A stretch of 64,000 nt of DNA from assembly GCA_010909165.1 (NCBI GenBank), contig VJWM01000044.1:2232001-2296000 (forward strand). Reading direction: 5' to 3'. The stretch comes from Anthoceros angustus. Lineage: Eukaryota; Streptophyta; Anthocerotopsida; Anthocerotales; Anthocerotaceae. The stretch's first letter is position 1. Every line of letters begins with the position of its first letter. The notes under the pieces were generated by a model. It was not told the origin of the DNA. It saw nothing but the letters and a program-made list of their open reading frames with translations, and made no database searches. Shown in pieces: positions 23,007 to 33,725 of the stretch. Made by a program: the position numbers and the translations under genes.

Positions 23007-24180
23007 TAAGCTCAAGCCAGCTGAGCTTCACTTTCAGATAACCTATCTAATACGTCCTAGTATTCCTCAGCATTCACAGCCCCTACAGTTCCTTCTTTTT
23101 TGATCGTCACGCCTTGCTGGGCCTGGCCTGAAGCCCTGTACCCATGGCAGATTTGAGATTCTCGTGTAAAAACCGGCCATAGCGAGCTCGCTCTTCCAAC
23201 TCCTAGACTACCACACTAGCCTAGTCCTTCCTCTGTACATATACACAAAACCATTGTGAACCCAGCCTGCATATCATGTTGTACCTTGCCCATGTCGCAT
23301 CTGTGAGGTGGAGCAGATTCTGCACATTGGAATCCTGGGCTGCCAGAAACATGCGGTATGTGTGACCTGCAGCGCCTTGTTTACACCAAGGCACAGGATG
23401 CCTGTGGCAGAGGGTGCAGAAGGTAGGTACATAATGTTAATGTTGTAGCATGTCGAGTAAGCGTACGAATTCGACCAACAGCATCGTCACCAGGTCACAT
23501 ATCTACGTGCTTGCGGTCTTCACAAAGCCCTCGATTCGAGTCAGCAGATCAGATTTGCTTCCTGTCTTGCGTTCTTGTCCGAAGCTGGGCCACCGTGGTC
23601 ATGAGCCTCCAGAGTCCAAACTGTGCAAGTTTGCGTACTGGCAGCCCAGATACAGTATCTCCCGGGTCCAAGCTGAGTCAGACAGGGGCCCAGGCTCGGG
23701 CCCCAGGCTCGGGGCCCGGGCCCCTTTCCTATCTTCCGTTCCGACCACGTAACTACAAGGCACGGGGAGCTCGAGGGCCGCCTTCATCAATATCAACACA
23801 ATACAGAAAAGGTGTGAGGCAGCAAAGCTGCACCTGGGCCCACGGCTTTCCATGGCCCTCTTGGAAAAGCTGCACCAGAGCCCACGGCTTTCCATTGCCC
23901 TCTTGGAAAAGCTGCAACAGGACGATTTCATTTTCCACGCTTTAAGAGAATCGCACCGGTGAGTCGTACGCGCTGCGATAATTCACACCTACATTGTGTT
24001 ATCCTTCATACGTCGGTACATGTTTTCATGAAAACACACTTGATAGGAGTGATTCGCTCATTTGAAATCAAGAAGCGTATATGGAATGTAGAAGGATTGT
24101 TTCAAATTTTTTCCTTTTTTTAGTGGTTTCAAAGATTTTATAGATATTTCAAAGTATATATCCAAGTCCTCCGCACTGGG
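23007..24180. other. 3' flank of the RCC1 gene and spacer before the satellite block
   Basis: No gene recognised in this 1.2 kb. It includes a GC-rich palindrome-like stretch (GGCCC/GGGCC clusters at about 23685-23728) and two copies of a 42-bp repeat (23826-23909). Confidence 0.5.
23826..23909. repeat. Two copies of a 42-bp tandem repeat
   Basis: Units 23826-23867 and 23868-23909 each begin AGCTGCACC and contain CCCACGGCTTTCCAT and CCCTCTTGGAAA; they differ at a few positions. The period is a multiple of three, so open frames on both strands persist through it without implying coding. Confidence 0.85.
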
Positions 24181-27100
24181 AATCACTGGAGTACCCCAAG
24201 GCCACTGGAGTAACCCCGTACAACACTAACAACTGGGGTCCCGTACTTGAACTAGAGTAATCCCTACAACACTAACAATTGGGGCCTCGCACTTGAACTG
24301 GAGTAACCTTGTAGGACACTAACAACGGGAGTCCTGCACTTGAACTAGAGTAACCCCTACAACACTAACAACTGGGGTCCCGCACTTGAACCGGAGTAAC
24401 CATGTAGGACACTAACAACTGGAGTCCTGCACTTGAACTAGAGTAACTCTGTAGGGCACTAACAGGCACTAACAACTAGCGGCCCCGCACTTGAACTGGA
24501 GTAACTCCACAGGGCACTAACAACTAGCGGCCCCGCACTTGAACTGGAGTAACCCCACAGGGCACTAACAACTAGCGGCCCCGCTCTTGAACTGGAGTAA
24601 CCCTGTAGGGCACTAACAACTGGCGGCCCGCACTTGAATAGGAGTAACCCCGTAGGGCACTAACAGGCACTAACAACTTGCAGCCCGCACTTGAACCAGA
24701 GTAACCCCGTAGGGCATTAAGAGGTACTAACAACTGGCGCCCCACACTTGAACATGAGTAACCCTGTAGGGCACTAACAGGCACAAACAACCTGGCATCC
24801 CGCACTTAAACATGAGTAACATCGTAGGGCACTAACAAGCACTAACAACGGGTGGCCTGCACTTGAACGGGAGTAACCCCGTAGGACACTAACAATCACT
24901 AACAACCGCCGCCGCAGAACATTAACAGCTGGTGGCCTCGAATATTTCAAAGTAAGCATCGAAGTCCCACATTGGGATTTGAACTAGACTAACTCTGTAG
25001 GGCACTACCAATTGGCAGAATTGGTGTACCCTTGTAGAACATTAACCTCGTACTTGAACTGAAGTAACCCTGTAGAACATTAACAACTGGTGGCCTCGCA
25101 TATTTAAAAGTATACATCGAATTCCCACACCGGGATTTGAACTAGACTAACTCCGTAGGGCACTAAAAACTAGCGGAATTGGAGTAACCTTGTAGAAAAT
25201 TAACCCCGCACTTAAACCGGAGTAAGCTCGTAGAACATTAACAACTGGCGGCCTTGCATATTTGAACTAGAGTAACCCCGTGGAACATTAACAACTGGTG
25301 GCCTCGCATATTTCAAAGTATACATCGAAGTAACCCGGCAGAACATTGATAATTGAGGGCCTCACATATTTCAAAGTATATCCCGAAGTCTCGCACCAAG
25401 AATTTGAACTGGGCTAACCCTGTAGGGCACTAACAACTAGCGACCCCGCACGCTGCGGAGACGAAGGTAGCATGTTTATAATAGGCAACCCCATAGGGCC
25501 ATGAAGCTATGGGATGGGATGGGGTGTTGCATATTTCAAAGTATGCGTCGAAGTCTCGCACCGGAAATTTGACTGGACTAACTGTATAGGGAACTAACAA
25601 CTAGCGACTCTGTGGACTACAGAGACGAAGACAATATGTTTATAACCGGTAACTGGAGTAACCGCGCAGGGCACTACCAAGTGGCGACACCGCACGCTGC
25701 GGAGACGAAGGTAGCTTGTTTATAATTGGCAGCCCCTGCAGGCTGTGGAGACAAAGGTAGCACCGCGTAGGGCACTAACAACTGGCAACCCATGCTGTGG
25801 AGACAAAGGTAGCACCGCGTAGGGCACTAACAACTGGCAACCCCGCACGCTGTAGAGACGAAGGTAGCATGTTTATAATCGGCAACTGGACCAACCGCAT
25901 AGGGCACTAACAACTGGCAACCCCGCACGCTGCGGAGACGAAGGTAGCATGTTTATAATCGGCAGCACCCGCACGCTGCGGAGACGAAGGTATCATGTTT
26001 ATAATCGGCAGCACCCGCACGCTGCGGAGACGAAGGTATCATGTTTATAATCGGCAGCACCCGCACGCTGCGGAAACGAAGGTAGCATATTTATAACCGG
26101 CAACTGGACCAACAGTGTAGGGCACTAACTGAGGCACTAACAACTTGCAGCCCGCACTTGAACTAGACTAACTCAGAGGCACTAACAACCGGGGTCCCGC
26201 ACTTGAACTGGAGTAACCCAGGCACTAACAACTAAGCGGCCCGCTCTTGAACTGAGTAACCAGAGGGCACTAACAACTAAGCGGCCCACTTGAATAGGAG
26301 TAACCTCAGAGGGCACTATGAGCACTAACAACCAGCGGCCCCTTGAACTGGAGTAACCCGTAGGGCATTAAGAGGTACTAACAACTGGCGCCCCACACTT
26401 GAACATGAGTAACCCTGTAGGGCACTAACAGGCACAAACAACCTGGCATCCCGCACTTAAACATGAGTAACATCGTAGGGCACTAACAAGCACTAACAAC
26501 GGGTGGCCTGCACTTGAACGGGAGTAACCCCGTAGGACACTAACAATCACTAACAACTGGCCGCCCCGCACTTGAACATTAACAGCTGGTGGCCTCGAAT
26601 ATTTCAAAGTAAGCATCGAAGTCCCACATTGGGATTTGAACTAGACTAACTCTGTAGGGCACTACCAATTGGCAGAATTGGTGTACCCTTGTAGAACATT
26701 AACCTCGTACTTGAGTAACCACAGAGAACATTAACAACTGGTGGCCTCGCATATTTAAAAGTATACATCGAATTCCCACACCGGGATTTGAACTAGACTA
26801 ACTCCGTAGGGCACTAAAAACTAGCGGAATTGGAGTAACCTTGTAGAAAATTAACCCCGCACTTAAACCGGAGTAAGCTCGTAGAACATTAACAACTGGC
26901 GGCCTTGCATATTTGAACTAGAGTAACCCCGTGGAACATTAACAACTGGTGGCCTCGCATATTTCAAAGTATACATCGAAGTAACCCGGCATAACATTGA
27001 TAATTGAGGGCCTCACATATTTCAAAGTATATCCAAGTCTCGCACAAGAATTTGAATCAAGTAACCTCAGAGAACATTAACAACTGGCATCCCGCACGCG

Positions 27101-28140
27101 GAGACGGTAGCATGTTTATAATAGGCAACCCCATAGGGCCATGAAGCTATGGGATGGGATGGGGTGTTGCATATTTCAAAGTATGCGTCAAGTCTCGCAC
27201 AAGAATTTGAATCGGCTAACTCAGAGGCACTAACAACTAGCGACTCTATGGACTACAGAGACGAAGACAATATGTTTATAACCGAATCGGAGTAACCCAG
27301 GCACTAACAAGCACTAACAATCGCAACCGCACGCGGAGGCGAAGGTAGCTTGTTTATAATTGGCAGCCCCTATTTGAGACAAAGGTAGCACCGTAGGGCA
27401 CTAACAATGGTGGCCTCGCAGTGGAGACAAAGGTAGCACCGCGTGGGGCACTAACAATCGGCAACCCGCACGCGGAGGCGAAGGTAGCATGTTTATAATC
27501 GCAATCGACCAACCGCATAGGGCACTAACAACTGGCAACCCCGCACGCTGCGGAGACGAAGGTAGCATGTTTATAATCGGCAACCCGCACGCTACGAGAC
27601 GAAGACAATATGTTTATAATCGGCAACCCGCACGCGAGACGAAGGTAGCATTTATAACCGAATCGGACCAACCGCATAGGGCACTAACAACTGGCTACCC
27701 CGCATGCCACGGAGACAAAGGTAACATGTTTATGATCCCGCACGCTACGAAGACGAAGCTAGCATGTTTATAATCGGCTGCACCCGCACGCTACGGAGAC
27801 GAAGGTAGCATATTTATAACCGGCAGCCCTTGCACGCTGCGGTTATAACCTGCAGCACCCGCATGCTGAGGAGACAAAAGTAGCATGTTTATAACCGGCA
27901 GCCCTCGCAAGCTGCGGAGACGAAGGTACCATGTTTATTATCGGCAGCCCCGATGACAGCCCTTACATGCGGAGATGAAGGTACCATTTTTATAATCGAC
28001 AGCCCCGCAGGTAGCATATTTATAACCGACAGCCCCGAAGGTAGCATGGTTATAAGACGAAGGTACCATGTTTATAATTGGCAGCTCCGAATGTAGCATG
28101 GTTATAAGACGAAGGTACCATGTTTATAATCCGCAGCCCT
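24180..28140. repeat. Complex satellite block (48- and 46-bp monomers, 1.64-kb higher-order copy)
   Basis: Two monomer types dominate. The 48-bp type contains GGCACTAACAACT, CCCCGCACTTGAACTGGAG and TAACCCCGTAG; clean copies are at about 24510-24605. The 46-bp type contains CCCGCACGCTGCGGAGACG and GTAGCATGTTTATAATCGG; clean copies are at about 25965-26060. The order 48-bp array then 46-bp array occurs twice: about 24480-26100 and 26120-27700. Landmarks such as TAGGGCATTAAGAGG (24712 and 26361) and ATAGGCAACCCCATAGGG (25481 and 27121) are offset by 1640-1649 bp. A variant carrying GGCCTCGCATATTTCAAAGTA is interspersed. The second half has many short deletions relative to the first. From about 27790 the 46-bp units become shorter and more degenerate. 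Confidence 0.9.
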
Positions 28141-28198
28141 GAAGGTTGCTGTTTATAACCTGTTTATAACCGGTAGACCCATAGGACCATGAAGCTAT

Positions 28199-28370
28199 GG
28201 GATGAGCGGGGTGTAGGGCCATGAAGCTATGGGATGGGTGGCACTCTGGATTGGGATGAGTGGGGTGTAGGGCCATGAAGCTATGGGATGGGTGGCACCC
28301 CGGATTGGGATGAGTGGGGTGTAGGGCCATGAAGGTATGGGATGGGTGGCACCCCATCCGGGCACTGATC
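28199..28370. repeat. 54-bp tandem repeat at the edge of the satellite block
   Basis: About three units of 54 bp (starts near 28216, 28270, 28324) containing AGGGCCATGAAGCTATGGG and GATTGGGATGAGTGGGGTG. The core ATGAAGCTATGGGATGGG also appears once in each half of the large satellite block (about 25500 and 27140), linking the arrays. Confidence 0.85.
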
Positions 28371-28584
28371 CGTCCTCAGGACGCTAAATTGAGGAGTTCC
28401 AATGAACCCATGTCTCTAGGTCAACCCTCTTTTTTCAGTTTAGGTTTCTTTCTTCGTACATGTCAGGATTTTACATCTGGTTTCATTCCTTGTAAATGAT
28501 TTTATTGAATTATTTAGTATTTTAACTTCTTAGTATGACATCAATCATTTCATTTGAAAATTATAAAATAATTAATGTACTTAT

Positions 28585-28909
28585 ATTAATTAATTAAAAT
28601 TATTAAATTTGAAAATTCATAAATTATTATACTTAAAATGCTCAATGTGTAAAACTTTACGAGTTTAAGATACGAAAACAAGGAAACTAGGGTTCGTGTG
28701 GAAAATTAGGGCCTTTTTAGAGGAGGTCTATACATCTCTATTAGTTCTATATAGATACTTATATATTCTAATAAATATTGAAATTTAGTAAAATTATTTT
28801 TTATAAATGTAAGAATTTTTAAAATATAAATACTTATGTTAAACCTTATTTTTTTCAAAAAATAATTACTTCCGCATTACCCTGTTGAACCACCCATCGA
28901 GGTACGGTA
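28585..28909. mobile_element. Left-truncated copy of the MITE-like element
   Basis: Aligns with 11985-12309 throughout (shared blocks include AAGGAAACTAGGGTT, GTGGAAAATTAGGGCCT and CCTGTTGAACCACCC). The right terminal repeat (28887-28909) is present with two changes. The left terminal repeat is missing; homology starts at the inner ATTAATTAATTAAAATT. Divergence is spread as substitutions, so this is an old copy. Confidence 0.75.
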
Positions 28910-28987
28910 TACCTGATCAGTCATGAGCTTGTAATTTTGATAACACGTCATGATGTACACCCATTATGTAATTTGAAAATTGGATTG

Positions 28988-30217
28988 TGCGAGGCACAAC
29001 TCCGCCGGCGCCGCTGCCTGATGCGCTCCTCAAGGTGAAGGGCAGTGCCGCATTGCATGATTCTGCGCGCGCAATTGATTGCCAAGAATCTCCAGCACGT
29101 TCGAGGGTGAGGTGCGAAATGGTCTACCACTGTTTGGACAGAACCTCGCTGCGGTGTTGTTTGCATCGCTGAGAGATCGGCAGGTGAGTTCATTGCCCGT
29201 GTTTTCTCCAAGGGACACACACAGCGTCTTCTTAGGGGAAAAGAGACACAGAAACTGACTCTGATCGAGCTGCAAGGCAGACTCCTCCTTTTTTGTCCTT
29301 TGGAGGAGAACTTGGCCACCACCAAGATACTCACACCTCGGGCTGGTTACATTGTTTTTAAAAAGCGGGTCGCAAGGTGGGAGATGTGGGCGAAGAACGA
29401 TTCCAGCTCTAGCGCGAAAGTGGCTAAACGAAGTGAGTTCTTGGTCATGTTTTTGCAGAACTGGAACGAAAACGAGTCTGTCCTAATTATGGGCTGAAAC
29501 ATGTGATTACATGTTTGTGTTACCTGCAGAGATTCGCGACAAGGCAGTCCCCAGGAGTAGGTCATGGTTAATCAGGTACTGATCAGAAGCCAGGTCTCGC
29601 CGGTAGTGGGAATGCCGTGTTGCCACCTGTTGAGATGGCTTTTCACAGCTGTTACTGCTACCAGCGCTTATCGGCAAATTTGCAAAATGCTAACAACCTT
29701 GCATTGTGACGATTGTGACGATTCCTCCTCGGCGGTGGCATCCACGATATAATGCTTCCCGACCTTGATCATGGTTACCAGAACCGGAACCCTAGAAGCG
29801 TCCAGCTTCGAGTAGCCCCCGGGATTTCCATCATCCACATCCACTCCGACCTCCGCATCCTCAGACCCGCCAGCAGTGATCTCCACCTTGGGGATGCCCG
29901 TGTTAGCGAGAGCAGCCTTATCGGCGATGGAGAGACAGTCCAGCAAATTGCCGTCGGAGCTCAGAACCAGCCCATCGACGTACAACACCCAGCAGATCTT
30001 GGCGTCCAGCAACCCTAAGGAGGCCGGGTCGATGGCGGCCCCTGCCCCGTTCCCGCCCCCGACCAGGCTCCTCTCCAGCGCTCCGACCAGCTCCTGAGAC
30101 AGCTTGTCCCCTCCCCTGCCATGGAACTCGGGGGCAGCAGTGGCCGAGCAATCCACCGAGACGTGCATATAGCCATGCCCGGGCCGGCCTGCCGTGGGCG
30201 TGCCTTGCTCCGCCTTC
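28988..30217 (-). repeat. Left arm of an inverted duplication (RRP42 and GT29 3' regions)
   Basis: Reverse complement of about 32284-33725. It carries, in order from 28988: the last few codons and 3' flank of the sialyltransferase-like gene, the spacer, then the body of RRP42. About 240 bp of the right arm (32779-33019) is absent. Differences include substitutions and small indels, so the duplication is real or old. The outer edge lies near GTGCGAGGCACAACTCCGCC; the inner edge is at about 30217. Confidence 0.9.
29721..30217 (-). pseudogene. Truncated RRP42 copy
   Basis: Encodes the central part of RRP42 (from about residue 61 to the DATAEEE segment) in one open frame on the minus strand. It lacks the N-terminal ~60 residues, where it abuts SGR6-like sequence at 30218, and the last ~55 residues, removed by the 240-bp deletion. 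Changes such as Gln to His and Glu to Lys in otherwise conserved segments suggest relaxed constraint. No start codon context from the parent gene is included. Confidence 0.85.
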
Positions 30218-30800
30218 CGCGTTAGTGTTGATTATGTCACATGCTCAGATGTTCCAGGACCAGAGGTGAGCATAATTCTGTGATGTCTGTTGATTGGAGA
30301 TGGAGTGAGTGGTGCCTTTAATGCTACTGTATTCCCAAACTACGAGCTGTAATTCTCATTACAGCTCCAGTAGCACAAGTAAGAAGCTTGGGCAGTGCTA
30401 GCTTCAGCTGCGGAGAACCCATAAGGCCAACCATTTTGGCCGAACGCATCAACTGCTGCATAACGTACCTAAGCCGGACAATAGCATGCAGCATGAATAA
30501 GAAGCTATGAGCTAACACTCTGGGTGCCCAAATATATGTCCCAAGATCCAAGGAACATTTCAAATGCCGAATAGAGTAGAGCTCTTGCATCAATATAGAG
30601 AGCACTGAACATGCCTAGTAAACCATAAACAGAGAGAAGAGAAACAAGTAAAATGATTGGATTGCTGGGATGTGCTTACTGCAAGTCATTGTCTAGAATT
30701 GATGCAGATGCACAAACTTCTTTATATTGGGAAATTGTAGCACATCAACACATGAAAGCTGGAGAAACACAGAGGTTAAGCCTCATTGTGCAATAGAAAC
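30218..30800. pseudogene. Rearranged fragments of the SGR6-like gene
   Basis: Two fragments are joined. 30218-30353 matches 41455-41600 of the SGR6-like gene in direct orientation (an exon end plus intron). From about 30362 to 30800 the sequence matches 39100-39600 of the same gene in inverted orientation, including the exon for the LALPKLL segment. Identity looks roughly 85-90% by eye. The inverted piece lacks the intron-like stretch around 39368-39450 and has an extra A breaking its frame. The junction is a hairpin: GAGCTGTAAT, TCTC, ATTACAGCTC at 30344-30367. Confidence 0.85.
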
Positions 30801-31075
30801 CCTTTAAATTGCAATCACAAACATAGATAGAGTTATCCTCTAAAATGGATTGGGCTCTTCTATTATAGGACGTTACCACTAAAGGGATACCGAGGTTGCC
30901 CTATGTTGAGTAGTTGTACTTCACCTAGCCCTTGAATATTGGAAGGGTCCGCCTTCCAGATATGTATATTACGACCCCTTCCGGGCAGATATGTACAATA
31001 TGGGCGTTCAGTAGCCTTGAAAAGAAGGGCACTACTAGTTTCTCACAGCCGGAGCCTCCATCGCAGCCGCTCAGT

Positions 31076-31996
31076 ATGGAGAACGCCGAGGAGACTCGGT
31101 ATTTGCCACCGAAACATTTCAAGAGATTAGACAAGTTGCAGTCGCTGGTGGAGGAAGCCTCGGCAGACAACACGGAGTTGTGGCTTGTGCAAATTCCATC
31201 TAAAGATGTACCCCCCACCCTGCCGGCCTTCTGAGAACTGTTTGTTGTCCTTGTTGCGTCCCCGATCCCATACTGATGTTGGCTAGTTGCCCTGCAGCTG
31301 GGACCCAATGACCTCCTGGACAAGCAATGGAGGATGCATACAGCTGCCGCCGATGGAAAGCTCGGTCATTTTTACAATTCGCGAGGTAAGCTCTGATACC
31401 AGATTCTGGCTACAGTCGCCTTCAGCTGTGCAGGTTTCTGAACTCTTTTGGCTGCAGGAGACTCGTTCAGTGTAATTAAAGAGGAGGAGCTGGCGGGACC
31501 TAGAACGTATGCTTTTGTGCCTATATCCTCGACAGATTCTTTTGCCGGTTTGTCAAATCTCCCTTCTCCTTTTACAACTGTGTTGTGTTGCAAGCATCGC
31601 CTTGAACCCTGTAGTTTGCCCCAGTTACTGACACTCCCTCCGATGTGCCTTGCACAGTCCGAAGTATTTCTCATCGCGTCAGCTTCGTTCGATCTGCTGA
31701 TAGTGCAGCTGCCGTGCCGGGAGAGGACAGGTCTGAGAGCAAAATTAAGCGCACCGTCCCTGCAAGCGAAGGTACTCACTCACATGCTGTCAAGAGTGTG
31801 TGGTTTTAGGTCTGGAAATCTTCCGCTTATGTCTCTTCGTTCATCAGGTTCTAGCAAAGCTTTCTGGCTGGCTGCAGAAACCAGGACTCCGCTATCGAAG
31901 CGGCCAATTGAGGAGCCACAGGAGAGGCACACGGTTGCTGGTAAAGGAGAAGTAGCGAAGCAGCAGAAGAAGAAATCCCGCAGGGAGTCCGCATAG
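31076..31996 (+). CDS. Small RPA34.5 / mediator-associated protein 2-like protein
   Basis: Five exons in phase: 31076-31207, 31298-31385, 31458-31547, 31658-31771, 31848-31996, giving 190 residues. The first donor is GTACCC, weak but the only one that keeps phase before a stop. The N-terminal half has a PPKHFKRLDKLQSL segment, then NTELWLVQIPSKD, LGHFYNSRGDSFSVI and TYAFVPISS. The C-terminal half is Ser/Lys/Arg-rich and ends in a basic KQQKKKSRRES tail. The TELWLxQxP signature and basic tail recall the plant mediator-associated protein 2 / Pol I subunit RPA34.5 group, expected in nucleus or nucleolus. This is recognition from memory of the family pattern, so moderate. Only 105 bp separate its stop from the RRP42 start on the same strand. 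Confidence 0.6.
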
Positions 31997-32101
31997 CTAG
32001 ATGGTTCTGGCAGCGTTCGGTTTTCCTGTCTGATTAGGGTTACGTTCCAGACTGGCTTCATTCATTGCTCAGTGAAAACCTTTCTGTTCGTGCTGGCAAC
32101 A

Positions 32102-32944
32102 ATGGGGCTGGTGTCGAAGGCAGAGCGGAGCTACACGGAGGGTGGCGTCGCGGACGATTTGCGCGCCGACGGCCGCAGTCGCCTCCAGTACCGGCGCTTC
32201 TCTGTGGAGCCAGGAGTGATTCCGCTGGCCAATGGATCAGCGCGGGTGAGGCTGGGTGGCACCGATGTGATAGCCAGCGTGAAGGCGGAGCTAGGCACGC
32301 CCCCGGCAGGCCGGCCCGGGCATGGCTACATGCACGTCTCGGTGGACTGCTCGGCCACTGCTGCCCCCGAGTTCCAGGGGAGGGGAGGCGACGAGCTGTC
32401 TCAGGAGCTGGGCGGAGCGCTGGAGAGGAGCCTGGTCGGGGGCGGGAACGGGGCAGGGGCCGCCATCGACCCGGCCTCCTTAGGGTTACTGGACGCCAAG
32501 ATCTGTTGGGTGTTGTACATCGATGGGCTGGTTCTGAGCTCCGACGGCAATCTGCTGGACTGTCTCTCCATCGCCGTTAAGGCTGCTCTCGCTAACACGG
32601 GCATCCCCAAGGTGGAGATCACTGCTGGCGGGTCTGAGGATGCGGAGGTGGAAGTGGATGTGGATGATGGAAATTCCGAGGGCTACTCGAAGCTGGACGC
32701 TTCTAGGGTTCCGGTTCTGGTAACCCTGACCAAGGTCGGGAAGCATTATATCGTGGATGCCACCGCCGAGGAGGAATCGTGTTTCAGTGCCGCGGTGTCC
32801 GTGGCTGTGAATCCGCAGGGGATGGTCACTGGCGTGACTAAGAGAAATGGAGCTGGCCTAAGTCCAGGCCTTCTGCTTGACATGTTGAGTGTAGCTAAGC
32901 AGGTCAGCCAGAAGGTGATCCTGCAAGTGGAGAACGTCAAGTGA
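32102..32944 (+). CDS. RRP42: Exosome core subunit RRP42 (RNase PH fold)
   Basis: Intronless, 280 residues, matching plant RRP42/EXOSC7 length. Start chosen at 32102 because MGLVSKAERSYTEGG aligns with the family start; the frame is open upstream but lacks an earlier ATG. Seen: GGVADDLRADGRSRLQYR, PLANGSARVRLGGTDVIASV, the GRGGDEL block, CWVLYIDGLVLSSDGNLLD, and VTLTKVGKHYIVDATAEEE. These are the RNase PH domain 1 and 2 landmarks. RRP42 is a catalytically inactive ring subunit of the nine-subunit exosome, in nucleus and cytoplasm. The 3' two-thirds and downstream flank form the right arm of an inverted duplication, with a decayed copy at 29721-30217. Confidence 0.95.
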   Translation: MGLVSKAERSYTEGGVADDLRADGRSRLQYRRFSVEPGVIPLANGSARVRLGGTDVIASVKAELGTPPAGRPGHGYMHVSVDCSATAAPEFQGRGGDELSQELGGALERSLVGGGNGAGAAIDPASLGLLDAKICWVLYIDGLVLSSDGNLLDCLSIAVKAALANTGIPKVEITAGGSEDAEVEVDVDDGNSEGYSKLDASRVPVLVTLTKVGKHYIVDATAEEESCFSAAVSVAVNPQGMVTGVTKRNGAGLSPGLLLDMLSVAKQVSQKVILQVENVK

Positions 32945-33725
32945 AAGGCTGGTCGTCAGTTTGGGATTCTTTTCGGAACGGACCTAATAACGGAAGAACC
33001 ATCGCCACAATGCCTGGTTGTTAGCATTTTGCAAATCTGCCGACAAGCGCTGGCATCCGTAATAGCTGTGAAAAGCCTTCCAAACAGGTGGCAACAAGGC
33101 ATTCCCACCACCGGCGAGACCTGATTAGTCACGACTTACTCCTGGGAACTGCCTTGTCGCGAATCTCTGCAGGTAACACAAGTATGTAATCACATGTTTC
33201 AGCCCACAATTAAGACAGACTCGTTTTCGTTCCAGTTCTGCAAAAACATGACCAAGGACTCACTTCATTTAGCCACTTTCGCGCTAGAGCTGTGATCGTT
33301 CTTCGCCCACATCTCCCACCTTGCGACTCGCATTTGTAAAACAAGGTAACAAGCCAGAACAAAAACCAGCCCGAGGTGTGAGTATCTTGGTGGTGGCCAA
33401 GTTCTCCTCCAAAGGAAAAAAAAAGGAGGAGTCTGCCTTGCAGCTCTATCAGAGTCAGTCTCTGTGTCTCTTTTCCCCTAAAAAGACGCTGTGTGTGTCT
33501 CTTGGAGAAATCACGGGCAATGAACTCACCTGCCGATCTCTCAGCGATGCAAACAACATCGAAGCGAGGTTCTGTCCAAACAGTGGTAGACCATGTCGAA
33601 CGTCACCCTCGAACGTACTGGAGTTTCTTGGCAATCGATTGCGCGCGCAGAATCATGCAATGCGGCACTGGCCTCAACCTTGAGGAGCGCATCAGGCAGC
33701 GGCGCCGGCGGAGTTGTGCCTCACA
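32284..33725 (+). repeat. Right arm of the inverted duplication
   Basis: Counterpart of 28988-30217 in opposite orientation. It starts inside RRP42, covers its 3' end and about 750 bp of spacer, and ends about 30 bp inside the sialyltransferase-like coding region (minus strand). This arm holds the intact gene ends and is the likely source. The spacer between arms is about 2.07 kb and contains the SGR6-like fragments and the 190-residue protein gene. Confidence 0.9.

Noticed and set aside
24180-28140. CRISPR-like array of regularly spaced repeats
   Set aside because: Units are head-to-tail satellites without unique spacers, and the window is plant nuclear DNA with introns.
28988-33725. Inverted arms as the terminal inverted repeats of one large transposon
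   Set aside because: The arms are host gene sequence, not transposon ends; no transposase and no target-site duplication were seen.
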